Source: Mycobacterium shimoidei | GTDB lineage: Bacteria > Actinomycetota > Actinomycetes > Mycobacteriales > Mycobacteriaceae | Direction of reading: 5' to 3' | Assembly: GCA_002101905.1 (NCBI GenBank) | Contig: LQPU01000014.1 | Location: 60,311-124,310, forward strand | DNA: 64,000 bases | Program-made: the position numbers and the translations under genes | The notes under the pieces: model-generated | Told to the model about the DNA's origin: nothing | Database searches by the model: none | What the model saw: the letters and a program-made list of their open reading frames with translations, nothing else | Shown: piece by piece, positions 10,596 through 18,134 of the stretch | Numbering within the stretch: position 1 is the first letter of the stretch | Layout of the letters: each line of letters opens with the position of its first letter

Positions 10596-11530
10596 CCGCG
10601 CAGGCCCTTGTGCAGCGCCGCCAATCCGCGGTCGGTGGCCTCGGTGGCCGCCGGCGCCACCCCGGCATAGCCGACATAGCCGTGGACCAGCGTCTCGGCG
10701 TTGTGCACCTCGACCGAAACACCGGCGGCCGCGAGCAGTTCCCCGTAGCGCATGCCATCGTCGCGCAGCGGGTCGTGGCCTGCGACGGCGATGTAGGCCG
10801 GCGGTAGGTCGGCCAGGTTCTTGGCGCGCCCGGGCGCCATCCCCGCCGGCGGGTCGGTTATGTCGACTTCGCCTGCATACCAACGGGAGAACGCCGCGAT
10901 CGCGTCACGGTCGAGGATGAGCGCCGACGCGTTTTCGGTGAACGACGGCAGCGACGGATCCCACATCGTCGACGGATACCACAACAGCTGGAATGCGATT
11001 GGCGGGCCGTCGTTGTCGCGGGCGCGCTGGGCGATCACCGCGGAAATGGTGGCGCCGGCGGAGTCCCCGGCCACCGCCAGGCGGGTGGTGTCGGCGCCGA
11101 TGTCCTCGCCGTGCTCGGCGACCCATTGCGTTGCGGCCCAGGCGTCGTCGATGGCGGCGGGGTAGGGGTGTTCGGGTGCCAGACGGTAGTCGACGGAGAC
11201 GACGACGGCCTCGGCGCCGACGGCGTGCAGACGACACGTGCCGTCGTGGGTGTCGAGGTCACCGACAACGAAGCCGCCGCCGTGGAAGAAGACCACCACC
11301 GGAGCCGCAGGATCTGTTGGGGGCCAATAGATTCGGATGTTGATGGGGCCGGCGGGCCCGTCGATCGCGCGGTTCTCAACCCGTAGCTCCGGGTGCACCG
11401 GACGTCTCGGCAGATCCCGCATGCGTCGGCGCGCCTCCTCGACGCCGTCGTCAAGCGACAACTGAAACGGCACCGCATCCAGTACCTTCAGCAGGATGGG
11501 ATCGATCGCAGAACGGGTGTCGTCGGGCAT
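10592..11530 (-). CDS. lipI: Alpha/beta hydrolase, hormone-sensitive-lipase family (LipI-like)
   Basis: This 312-aa paralogue of the downstream LipH-like protein has HGGG at 83-86 and the nucleophile motif GDSAGA with Ser157, where the final Gly of the usual GDSAGG is Ala. DPLRDD and LVHGY provide the other catalytic positions. The two genes look like a tandem duplication. The ATG lies in a CATG shared with the ATG of the divergent YhhN-family gene, leaving no intergenic DNA. Promoters for each must therefore lie inside the other gene. Confidence 0.92.
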   Translation of the reverse strand: MPDDTRSAIDPILLKVLDAVPFQLSLDDGVEEARRRMRDLPRRPVHPELRVENRAIDGPAGPINIRIYWPPTDPAAPVVVFFHGGGFVVGDLDTHDGTCRLHAVGAEAVVVSVDYRLAPEHPYPAAIDDAWAATQWVAEHGEDIGADTTRLAVAGDSAGATISAVIAQRARDNDGPPIAFQLLWYPSTMWDPSLPSFTENASALILDRDAIAAFSRWYAGEVDITDPPAGMAPGRAKNLADLPPAYIAVAGHDPLRDDGMRYGELLAAAGVSVEVHNAETLVHGYVGYAGVAPAATEATDRGLAALHKGLRG

Positions 11531-12254
11531 GCAGACACCGTACGCACCGCGTCTGGTGGTCGGCGCGTGGGTGCTGGCCGGGTGGGCCGGCGTCGGTTAC
11601 GGGTTGTTTCTCACCATCACCGCACTGCGATCATTGCCGGGCGCGGATTTGGCCGGGCGGTTTCCCGGCCAACCAGGCGTCAAGGCGTTGATGGCGCTGC
11701 TGTTGGCGGCCGCCGCGGCCGCACACCCACTGGTGCGCGAACGGCGCTGGCTGATGCCGGCGTTGGTGTGCTCGGCGATCGGGGATGCGTTGCTGGCCAT
11801 CACATGGTGGACGGCCTCGTTCGTGCTCGGCCTGAGTGCGTTTCTGGTGGCGCACCTGTGCTATCTCGGTGCGCTGATACCGCTGGCGCGCCCATCGCGT
11901 CCGCGGCTGATCGCCGTCGGTATCACCTGTGCGGCATGCGCGTCGCTGGTGGTGTGGTTCTGGCCGGGCCTTGTTGGGCAAGGCCTCGTGTTGCCCGTGA
12001 TCGTGTACATGGTTGTGCTGGTCGCGATGGTGTGCGCGGCGCTGCTGGCGCGGCTGCCCACCGTGTTGACTGCGGTCGGCGCGGTGTGTTTCGCGGTGTC
12101 GGACGCGATGATCGGCATCGGGCGATTCGTATTGATGAATGAGGCGCTGGCCGTGCCGATCTGGTGGGCGTACGCCGCGGCCCAGATCCTGATCACCGCC
12201 GGGTTTTTCTTCGGCCGGCCGGGCGTGCGCGAATCCCGTAAATCCGAGGAATAG
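11529..12254 (+). CDS. YhhN-family integral membrane protein
   Basis: This protein of about 241 aa has some seven to eight hydrophobic segments and matches the YhhN (lysoplasmalogenase-like) family. Conserved polar positions in the membrane are seen at SAIGDALL and [11 protein letters not shown]. Characterised relatives cleave the vinyl-ether bond of lysoplasmalogens; whether this bacterial member does so is unknown. The ATG at 11529 shares CATG with the divergent lipI start. An upstream in-frame ATG at 11496 lies inside lipI and has no better ribosome binding site, so the start is uncertain. It corresponds in position to Rv1401. Confidence 0.82.
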   Translation: MQTPYAPRLVVGAWVLAGWAGVGYGLFLTITALRSLPGADLAGRFPGQPGVKALMALLLAAAAAAHPLVRERRWLMPALVCSAIGDALLAITWWTASFVLGLSAFLVAHLCYLGALIPLARPSRPRLIAVGITCAACASLVVWFWPGLVGQGLVLPVIVYMVVLVAMVCAALLARLPTVLTAVGAVCFAVSDAMIGIGRFVLMNEALAVPIWWAYAAAQILITAGFFFGRPGVRESRKSEE

Positions 12255-12260
12255 CGCGGC

Positions 12261-14258
12261 GTGTCGGCCGGGGACACGCACGCTGGCGCGGGTGGGGGGA
12301 TCGCGCGGGTGCTGCCGATGCTGTCGGTGCCGCACCTGGACCGCGAATTCGATTACCTGGTCACCGCCGACCAATCCGATGACGCCCAGCCCGGCGTGCG
12401 GGTTCGTGTCCGGTTCCACGGCCGGCTGGTCGACGGGTTCATCCTGGAGCGCCGCACCGACACCGACCACCCCGGCAAGCTCGCCCGCCTCGACCGAGTC
12501 GTCTCAGCCGAACCGGTGCTCACGCCCGAGATCTACCGGCTGGTCGAGGCCGTTGCGGCACGCTACGCCGGCACCCGCGCCGACGTGCTGCGACTGGCCG
12601 TCCCGCCCCGGCACGCCCGGGTTGAACGCGAAACTCCAACGGCGCCAACACAACCCCTCGTCGCGGCGGTCGACCGGACCCGCTGGGAATCTTACGAGCG
12701 GGGTGGACAGTTTTTGACCGCGCTGGCCGAATCGCGGGCCGCTCGCGCGGTGTGGCAGGCACTGCCCGGCGACCCGTGGCCGGACCGGTTCGCCGAGGCG
12801 GCCGCGCAGGCGGTGCAGGCCGGGCGGGGAGTGCTGGCGATCGTGCCCGACCAGCGCGACGTCGACGCGCTGTGGCGGGCCGCGACGGCGTCGCTCGGCG
12901 AGAGCAGCGTGGTGGCGCTGTCGGCGGGGTTGGGCCCGGCCGCGCGTTATCGGCGCTGGCTGGCCGCGCTGCGCGGCAGCGCACGGATGGTGATCGGCAC
13001 CCGCAGCGCGGTGTTCGCGCCGGTGACCGACCTGGGTCTGGTCATGGTGTGGGACGACGGTGATGACACCCTGGCCGAGCCGCGGGCACCGTATCCACAC
13101 GCCCGCGAAGTGGCGATGCTGCGCGCCCACCAGATGCGCTGCGGCGCGCTGATCGGTGGCTATGCCCGCACCGCCGAAGCGCACGCGCTGGTGCGCAACG
13201 GCTGGGCGCATGACGTGGTCGCGACGCGCCCGGTGGTGCGGGCCCGCACCCCACGGGTGGTGGCGCTCGACGACAGCGGATACGCCGACGAGCGCGACCC
13301 GGCGGCCCGCACCGCCCGGCTGCCGTCGGTGGCGCTGCGGGCCGCCCGCTCCGCACTGGAAGGCGGCGCGCCGGTGCTGGTGCAGGTGCCGCGCCGAGGC
13401 TATGTGCCGGCCCTGGCGTGCGGGCGATGCCGGGCGATTGCGCGCTGCCGGCATTGCACCGGTCCGCTGTCGCTGCCCGAGGCCGGCAGTGCGGTCTGCC
13501 GCTGGTGTGGACGGGTGGATCCCGCGCTGCGCTGCCCGAGGTGCGGCTCCGATGCGGTGCGCGCAGTCGTCGTCGGCGCGCGGCGCACCGCGGAAGAACT
13601 GGGGCGGGCGTTTCCGGGAACCACCGTGATCACCTCCGGCGGGGACGGCGTCGTCGCCGAGGTGGCCGATCGGCCCGCCCTGGTGGTTGCCACACCAGGA
13701 GCCGAGCCGCGGGCGCCAACCGGATACGGAGCGGCGTTGCTGCTGGACAGCTGGGCGCTGCTGGGGCGCCAAGACCTTCGCGCGGCCGAGGACACCCTGC
13801 GGCGCTGGCTGGCCGCGGCGGCGCTGGTGCGGGCGCGCGGCGACGGCGGGGTAGTGGTGGTGGTCGCCGAGTCGTCGATCCCGACCGTGCAAGCGCTGAT
13901 CCGATGGGATCCGGTCGGGCACGCCGAGGCTGAGCTGGCCGCCCGCACCGAGGTCGGCTTGCCGCCGAGCGTGCACATCGCCGCGCTCGACGGCACGGCC
14001 GAGGCCGTCGAGGCGCTGTTGGACCACAGCGAGCTGCCCGACGACGCCGAACGGCTCGGCCCGGTGGAGTTGCCGCCCGGAGCCCGCCGGCCGGCGGGCG
14101 TGGCTCCGGACGCCCCGGTCATCCGGATGCTGGTGCGGGTGCGGCGCGAGCACGGTTTGGCGTTGGCGGCGGGCCTGCGCCGGGCTGTGGGTGTGCTCAG
14201 CGCCCGGCAGGATCACGAGCCGGTCCGCGTACAGATCGACCCGCTGCACATCGGCTGA
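12261..14258 (+). CDS. priA: PriA-like primosomal protein with degenerate helicase motifs
   Basis: The protein is 665 aa. The N-terminal 3'-DNA-binding domain (about 15-105) is recognisable from VLPMLSVPHLDREFDYLVT and VRVRFHGR. The zinc-binding cysteine cluster ([13 protein letters not shown], then CRWCG and CPRCGSD) is intact near 385-425. The usual Walker A GxGKT and the DEEH box are not visible: the expected sites read AVQAGRGVLAIVP and MVWDDGDDTLAE. Actinobacterial PriA proteins are known to lack helicase motifs, so replication-restart assembly without unwinding is the likely role. It starts 6 bases after the YhhN-family gene. Confidence 0.93.
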   Translation: MSAGDTHAGAGGGIARVLPMLSVPHLDREFDYLVTADQSDDAQPGVRVRVRFHGRLVDGFILERRTDTDHPGKLARLDRVVSAEPVLTPEIYRLVEAVAARYAGTRADVLRLAVPPRHARVERETPTAPTQPLVAAVDRTRWESYERGGQFLTALAESRAARAVWQALPGDPWPDRFAEAAAQAVQAGRGVLAIVPDQRDVDALWRAATASLGESSVVALSAGLGPAARYRRWLAALRGSARMVIGTRSAVFAPVTDLGLVMVWDDGDDTLAEPRAPYPHAREVAMLRAHQMRCGALIGGYARTAEAHALVRNGWAHDVVATRPVVRARTPRVVALDDSGYADERDPAARTARLPSVALRAARSALEGGAPVLVQVPRRGYVPALACGRCRAIARCRHCTGPLSLPEAGSAVCRWCGRVDPALRCPRCGSDAVRAVVVGARRTAEELGRAFPGTTVITSGGDGVVAEVADRPALVVATPGAEPRAPTGYGAALLLDSWALLGRQDLRAAEDTLRRWLAAAALVRARGDGGVVVVVAESSIPTVQALIRWDPVGHAEAELAARTEVGLPPSVHIAALDGTAEAVEALLDHSELPDDAERLGPVELPPGARRPAGVAPDAPVIRMLVRVRREHGLALAAGLRRAVGVLSARQDHEPVRVQIDPLHIG

Positions 14259-14287
14259 GGCTTGGCTAGGGCGAGCGCATCGAGTCC

Positions 14288-14995
14288 TTAGAAGAACGGT
14301 GCGATGTGGAAGACAAAATCGTTGAAGGCCGACACGACGTTCACGTCGTCGATAAAGGCGCCGGCGACGTTGAAATCGCCACCCAAGCCGGCGAAGACCT
14401 GGGTCCCAAGGGTGCCGAACGGGTCGACGACGAAGGCGAGGTCGCCCGTGCCGAGTTCACTCTCGGCGAAGCTGAGGTTTGAGGGCGCTGCCGCGAGATT
14501 GGCCAAGATGCTCGCGAAGTCAAAGTCAGCGGGGACCACCGTGGTGCCAATGCCGGCGTGGGCGGTGACGTTGTAGCCGACAGCGCTGGCCGAGTCAAAG
14601 CTGCCGTTGAGGCCTGCAGCCGCCTGGGTGGATGGACCGAGGGCGCTGGCGAAATCAAAGTTGTTGTCCGTGGCGCCGGGGACGTTGCTGCCGGCTACGG
14701 CGAAACTGTCGGCGCCAAGGGCGCTGGCGAAGTCGCCGAAACCGCCGTCGGCGATGGCGAGGCTACCGGCGCCGTCGGCAATCGCGAAGTCGCCGATTCC
14801 GGAGGTTGCGGTCGCGGTGCCTACCTGGAACAAGGTGAACCCGTCGATCGAGATGGCGAAATCGTTCGGATCGAATGGCGGCGGAAACGGGTCGGCGGCG
14901 GCCCTCGGCACGGCGCCCACCGCCAGCCCGACGGCCAAAACACTTAGCCCGGCCGCCAGGGTGACGTTCCGGCGAATCCTCGTAGCGTGGCTCAT
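14288..14995 (-). CDS. Secreted small repeat protein, paralogue 1
   Basis: The protein is 235 aa. A Sec signal peptide ends near ARAAADPF (about residue 35). The mature part has imperfect repeats of the type DFAxAxGxxSxAxAG (GDFAIADGAGSLAIADGG, GDFASALGADSFAVAG, FDFASALG, FDSASAVG). These could form a beta-solenoid; that is inference. It ends in the aromatic tail FHIAPFF. A homologue at 17080-17774 shares the start of the mature region (DPNxFAISIDGFTLFQVGTA) and the same last seven residues. It begins 5 bases after the PGRS gene 15001-16977 and is surely in its operon. I do not recognise a named family. Confidence 0.85.
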   Translation of the reverse strand: MSHATRIRRNVTLAAGLSVLAVGLAVGAVPRAAADPFPPPFDPNDFAISIDGFTLFQVGTATATSGIGDFAIADGAGSLAIADGGFGDFASALGADSFAVAGSNVPGATDNNFDFASALGPSTQAAAGLNGSFDSASAVGYNVTAHAGIGTTVVPADFDFASILANLAAAPSNLSFAESELGTGDLAFVVDPFGTLGTQVFAGLGGDFNVAGAFIDDVNVVSAFNDFVFHIAPFF

Positions 14996-15000
14996 GACCC

Positions 15001-16977
15001 TTACCCCTTGTCTTGACCGGGTGTGCCCGTCGTGCCCGGTGTGCCGTCGTCGCCGCCTGGGCCACCGGGGAAGCCATTGCCGCCGGTTTGATCGTTGCTG
15101 CCGGTGCCGCCGCGACCGCCGACACCGCCGCTACCGTCCCCGTTGGGACCCGGTAGCCCGCCGGGACCCCCTTTGCCGCCGTTGCCACCGACGCCATTGA
15201 GCCCGTCGCCGCCGGCGCCGCCGGTGCCGCCGCTACCACCGTCGCTGGTGAGGCTGGAACGGCGGCCGTCGCCGCCGTCGCCGCCGGCACCGCCGACGCT
15301 GGACCCACCGTTGCTGATGGCGTTACCACCGGGGCCGCCGTCGCCGCCGGCACCGCCGGTGTGTCCGTCGAACCCGATGCCGCCGTCGCCGCCGTCGCCG
15401 CCGGTTCCACCCAGGCTGTACTTACCGACGTTGCCTGCGCTGACACCGGTGGCGGTCGCATCGCCGCCGTCGCCGCCGTCGCCGCCGGCGCCGCCGACGC
15501 CGCCGATGCCGAATCCGTGGCCGCCGGTGCCGCCGGTGCCGCCGTAGCCCCCGCCGATGCCATGGTCGCTGGCGATGCCGCCACCGCCGCCGCCACCGCC
15601 ACCGCCGCCGCCCTGGCCGTTGTTGACGACGGCACCGCCGTGGCCGCCGGCCCCGCCAACTGCACCGGTGCCGTCGTTGCCGCCGTGGCCGCCGTGGCCG
15701 CCCGGGGCGGCGACACTAACGCCGCTGCCGCCGTGGCCGCCGGTGCCGCCGACGCCACCGTTGGCATTCTCAACGCCGTTACCGGCGATACCGCCATTGC
15801 CGCCATTGCCGCCGATTCCGCCGTCGCCGGCTGTCGTGAACGAGCTTTGGAGCAACAGCCCCCCGGGACCGCCGTCCCCGCCGGTGCCGCCGGGGCCGCC
15901 GAAACCGCCGAGGCTGCCGGCGTTGCCGCCGTTGCCACCGTCGCCGCCGTCGCCGCCGTGGCCACCGACTCCCAGGAGCCCTGGACCGGGCTTACCGCCG
16001 GTCCCGCCGAACCCGCCGTTACCGCCTCTGGCGCCGTTGCCGATCGCGGTGGCAGAGTTTTCGCCCGCTCCGCCAGGACCACCAAGGCCACCGGCCCCGC
16101 CGTTGCCGAACAACCAGCCAAGGCCGTCGCCACCGATTCCGCCGGATCCGCCGGTCCCGCCGCTGTCGGTGTCTGCACCACCGTGGCCGCCGTCCCCGCC
16201 GTTTCCGCCGACTCCCATCAGCCACCCGCCGGCGCCCCCGTCGCCGCCGTTGCGGCCGAAGTCGAACGGGCCTGCGTTGTCGGCGCCCGGGCTGCCGGCG
16301 CCGCCGCCGCCACCGTTGCCGATCATCCCGGCATCACCGCCGGTACCGCCGTTACCGTCGGCGGCGGTCCCTGCTGGCCCGCCGTCGCCGAACCACAACC
16401 CGCCGTCGCCGCCGTCGGCCTCGGCCTCCGTGCCGCCATCGATTCCCGGAGCGCCATTGCCGATCAGGTCTCTGTCAAACAATGCCTGGCCGATCGGGTT
16501 GATCAGGTTGGTGTCGATCCATGACCCGATGGGGCTATTGATCCAGTTCTGGTCGGCTTGGTGAACCGGGGCGTAGATCCAGGTGTTGAACCACTCAGCG
16601 ATGGCCGGATCGGGCGTCACTGCGGCAGGGAAGGCCACCGCCTGATCGGCGATGCTGGGCTCCCAGGCCTGAGGATCGGTGAGATTGGCGAAGAAATTGG
16701 CTAAGGATGCGTCCCACGCGCCGGGATCGACAAAGCTCTGCCAGGAAGCGGGATCGCCCAGGTTCTGCGCGGCATCCCCCACGCTCGGACCCAGCAGATC
16801 GATGACCCAATCGAGGTCGAAAACATCGGCGCTGGCCGTCGGCGCGATGGCCAACGGGGCCATACCGAACGCCAAAAATGCGCTGACTGTGCTGCCTACG
16901 CCGATCATGCGAGCGCCACGACGCAGCGGGGGTCGACGTGGCAGACGCTTGGGCTTGCTGTGGTGTCGACGACTCAT
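15001..16977 (-). CDS. Secreted PGRS protein without PE domain, copy 1
   Basis: The protein is 658 aa. After a basic N-terminus comes a Sec-type signal peptide ending at about residue 50 (APTASA|DVF). Residues 51-165 form a non-repetitive domain with [19 protein letters not shown]. The transition LIGNGAPG near 171 resembles that of PE_PGRS proteins and leads into about 480 residues of Gly-Gly-X repeats. There is no PE domain, so export is more likely by Sec than ESX-5. A palindromic box lies 60 bp upstream of the ATG. The downstream secreted repeat protein is co-transcribed. Function is unknown; a cell-surface role is inferred. Confidence 0.9.
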   Translation of the reverse strand: MSRRHHSKPKRLPRRPPLRRGARMIGVGSTVSAFLAFGMAPLAIAPTASADVFDLDWVIDLLGPSVGDAAQNLGDPASWQSFVDPGAWDASLANFFANLTDPQAWEPSIADQAVAFPAAVTPDPAIAEWFNTWIYAPVHQADQNWINSPIGSWIDTNLINPIGQALFDRDLIGNGAPGIDGGTEAEADGGDGGLWFGDGGPAGTAADGNGGTGGDAGMIGNGGGGGAGSPGADNAGPFDFGRNGGDGGAGGWLMGVGGNGGDGGHGGADTDSGGTGGSGGIGGDGLGWLFGNGGAGGLGGPGGAGENSATAIGNGARGGNGGFGGTGGKPGPGLLGVGGHGGDGGDGGNGGNAGSLGGFGGPGGTGGDGGPGGLLLQSSFTTAGDGGIGGNGGNGGIAGNGVENANGGVGGTGGHGGSGVSVAAPGGHGGHGGNDGTGAVGGAGGHGGAVVNNGQGGGGGGGGGGGGIASDHGIGGGYGGTGGTGGHGFGIGGVGGAGGDGGDGGDATATGVSAGNVGKYSLGGTGGDGGDGGIGFDGHTGGAGGDGGPGGNAISNGGSSVGGAGGDGGDGRRSSLTSDGGSGGTGGAGGDGLNGVGGNGGKGGPGGLPGPNGDGSGGVGGRGGTGSNDQTGGNGFPGGPGGDDGTPGTTGTPGQDKG

Positions 16978-17034
16978 CGGCTTCTCACTTGGTCACTGTT
17001 TGCAGCGAGCATCTCGCCGCGTGTGACGCGGTGT

Positions 17035-17061
17035 GTAAGTAGCGCGCTACTACTTTCGCGG
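17035..17061 (-). promoter_or_regulatory. Palindromic box A of the PGRS locus
   Basis: The core AGTAGCGCGCTACT at 17038-17051 is a perfect palindrome preceded by GTA and followed by AC and TTTCGCGG. Sixty bp separate it from the PGRS copy 1 ATG. Boxes B, C and D have the same layout. Confidence 0.65.
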
Positions 17062-17079
17062 CAGGAGCAGCGACCGGCC

Positions 17080-17774
17080 TCAGAAGAACGGCGCGATGTG
17101 GAAGATGAAATCGGCGAAGAGAGACTCCGCGCCCAAATTGTCGCCGAGCACACCGGCGACGTCTAAGTCGCCGCCGAAGCCGGCCGAAGCGGCGCTTCCG
17201 AGACTGCCGAAAGGATCGATCACGAAAGCGAGGTTGCCGCTCCCGGCTTCAGCGTCAGCGAATGTGTTGTATGTGGCGGCTGTAGTGAGATTGCCCAAGA
17301 AGTCCGCGAGGTCGAAGTTGGCAGCTGTAGCGCCGGAGCCGAAACCGGCGTTGGCAACGGCATCCTCGCCAATAGCGGTAGCGGAGTCGAAGCTGCCGTT
17401 GAAGCCCGCTTGGGCGTAACTCGAGGGGCCGACGGCGCTGGCGAAGTCAAAATTGTTGCCGGCGCCCACTACGTTGAGACCAGCCACAGCGGTGCTGCCG
17501 ATTCCGTCGGCGCTGGCAAAGTCCCCGAAGCGCCCTCAGCTACCGCGTCGCTGCCGTCACCGTCGGCGATCGCGAAATCCCCGATGCCGGAGGTGGCGTG
17601 CGCGGTGCCCACCTGGAACAGGGTGAACCCGTCGATCGAGATGGCGAAGTTGTTCGGATCAAACGGCGCGAAGGGGTCGGCGGAGGCCGTTGTCGGTATA
17701 GCGGCCGCAGCTGCCCCGACGACGACTGCGACGGCCAGCCCACCGAGCCGGTCGCTACGTCGCGTGTAACTCAT
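17080..17774 (-). pseudogene. Secreted small repeat protein, paralogue 2, frameshifted
   Basis: The 5' frame (from 17774) encodes a signal peptide ending TASADPF and the mature start ISIDGFTLFQVGTAHATS. At about 17530 it shifts by one base; without the shift the next frame continues FGDFASADGIGS and runs to the conserved tail FHIAPFF at 17080. Restored, it would be about 230 aa, matching the 235-aa paralogue at 14288-14995. The cause is either a one-base loss or a sequencing error, since everything else (promoter box, signal peptide, tail) is intact. Box B lies 60 bp upstream. Confidence 0.82.
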
Positions 17775-17831
17775 CGGATTCCCATTTTCGACGTCCGTCA
17801 GGCGAGCATGCGCGGCGCCACGTCGCAGTGC

Positions 17832-17859
17832 GTAAGTAGTGGACTACTACAATTCCGCG
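17832..17859 (-). promoter_or_regulatory. Palindromic box B of the PGRS locus
   Basis: The core AGTAGTGGACTACT at 17835-17848 is preceded by GTA and followed by AC, AATT and CCGCG. The distance to the downstream ATG (17774) is 60 bp, the same as for box A. It overlaps the stop codon of the sigma-4-like gene. Confidence 0.65.
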
Positions 17860-18074
17860 TCCTGGTCGCTGGGCTTTACCGGCCGCTCCTGGGCTGCGGC
17901 GAGTTTGGCCTCGGCGATGCGGTACAAGCCGGCCAGTGCCGACACGTCGATGTCGAGGTACTCGCAGATCGCGTCGGGGGTGACACCGGCGTCGCGCAAT
18001 CGCAGCGCCAACGAGTAGGGCAATGGCAGTGCGCGCAGCGCTCGCTCTCGCTGTGCGGCCGAATCGTCGGACAT
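17847..18074 (-). CDS. Stand-alone sigma-region-4-like HTH protein
   Basis: The protein is 75 aa. Residues about 10-62 (ALPLPYSLALRLRDAGVTPD, then ICEYLDIDVSALAGLYRIAE) resemble sigma factor region 4.2: a LPxPYxxxLxLR helix followed by a helix-turn-helix. There is no region 2, so it cannot be a complete sigma factor. It could be a small DNA-binding cofactor or a remnant. It lies directly downstream of the large LuxR regulator, and box D sits 36 bp before its ATG, suggesting it belongs to the same control circuit. Confidence 0.75.
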   Translation of the reverse strand: MSDDSAAQRERALRALPLPYSLALRLRDAGVTPDAICEYLDIDVSALAGLYRIAEAKLAAAQERPVKPSDQDAEL

Positions 18075-18107
18075 CTGACCAGCTTGCAGCGCACGTGGGC
18101 GGTGGAT

Positions 18108-18134
18108 CTACGTACTGCTCTACTTCAGTTTGAG
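18108..18134 (-). promoter_or_regulatory. Palindromic box D of the PGRS locus (weaker copy)
   Basis: The core CGTACTGCTCTACT at 18111-18124 is preceded by CTA and followed by TCAGTTT. It aligns position for position with box C (CGTAGTGCGCTACT). It lies between the LuxR stop codon and the sigma-4-like ATG. Confidence 0.5.

Noticed and set aside
12504..14249. 581-codon minus-strand frame opposite priA
   Set aside because: It is a GC-rich shadow of priA with no recognisable protein features.
15095..16564. Long proline- and alanine-rich plus-strand frames opposite PGRS copy 1 (and the like at 20808-22389)
   Set aside because: They are mirror images of the GGX-coding strand (GCC/CCG repeats), with no ribosome binding site or non-repetitive domain.
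17480..17540. Programmed frameshift in the second secreted repeat gene
   Set aside because: No slippery heptamer or downstream structure was seen; a simple one-base change or sequencing error is more economical.
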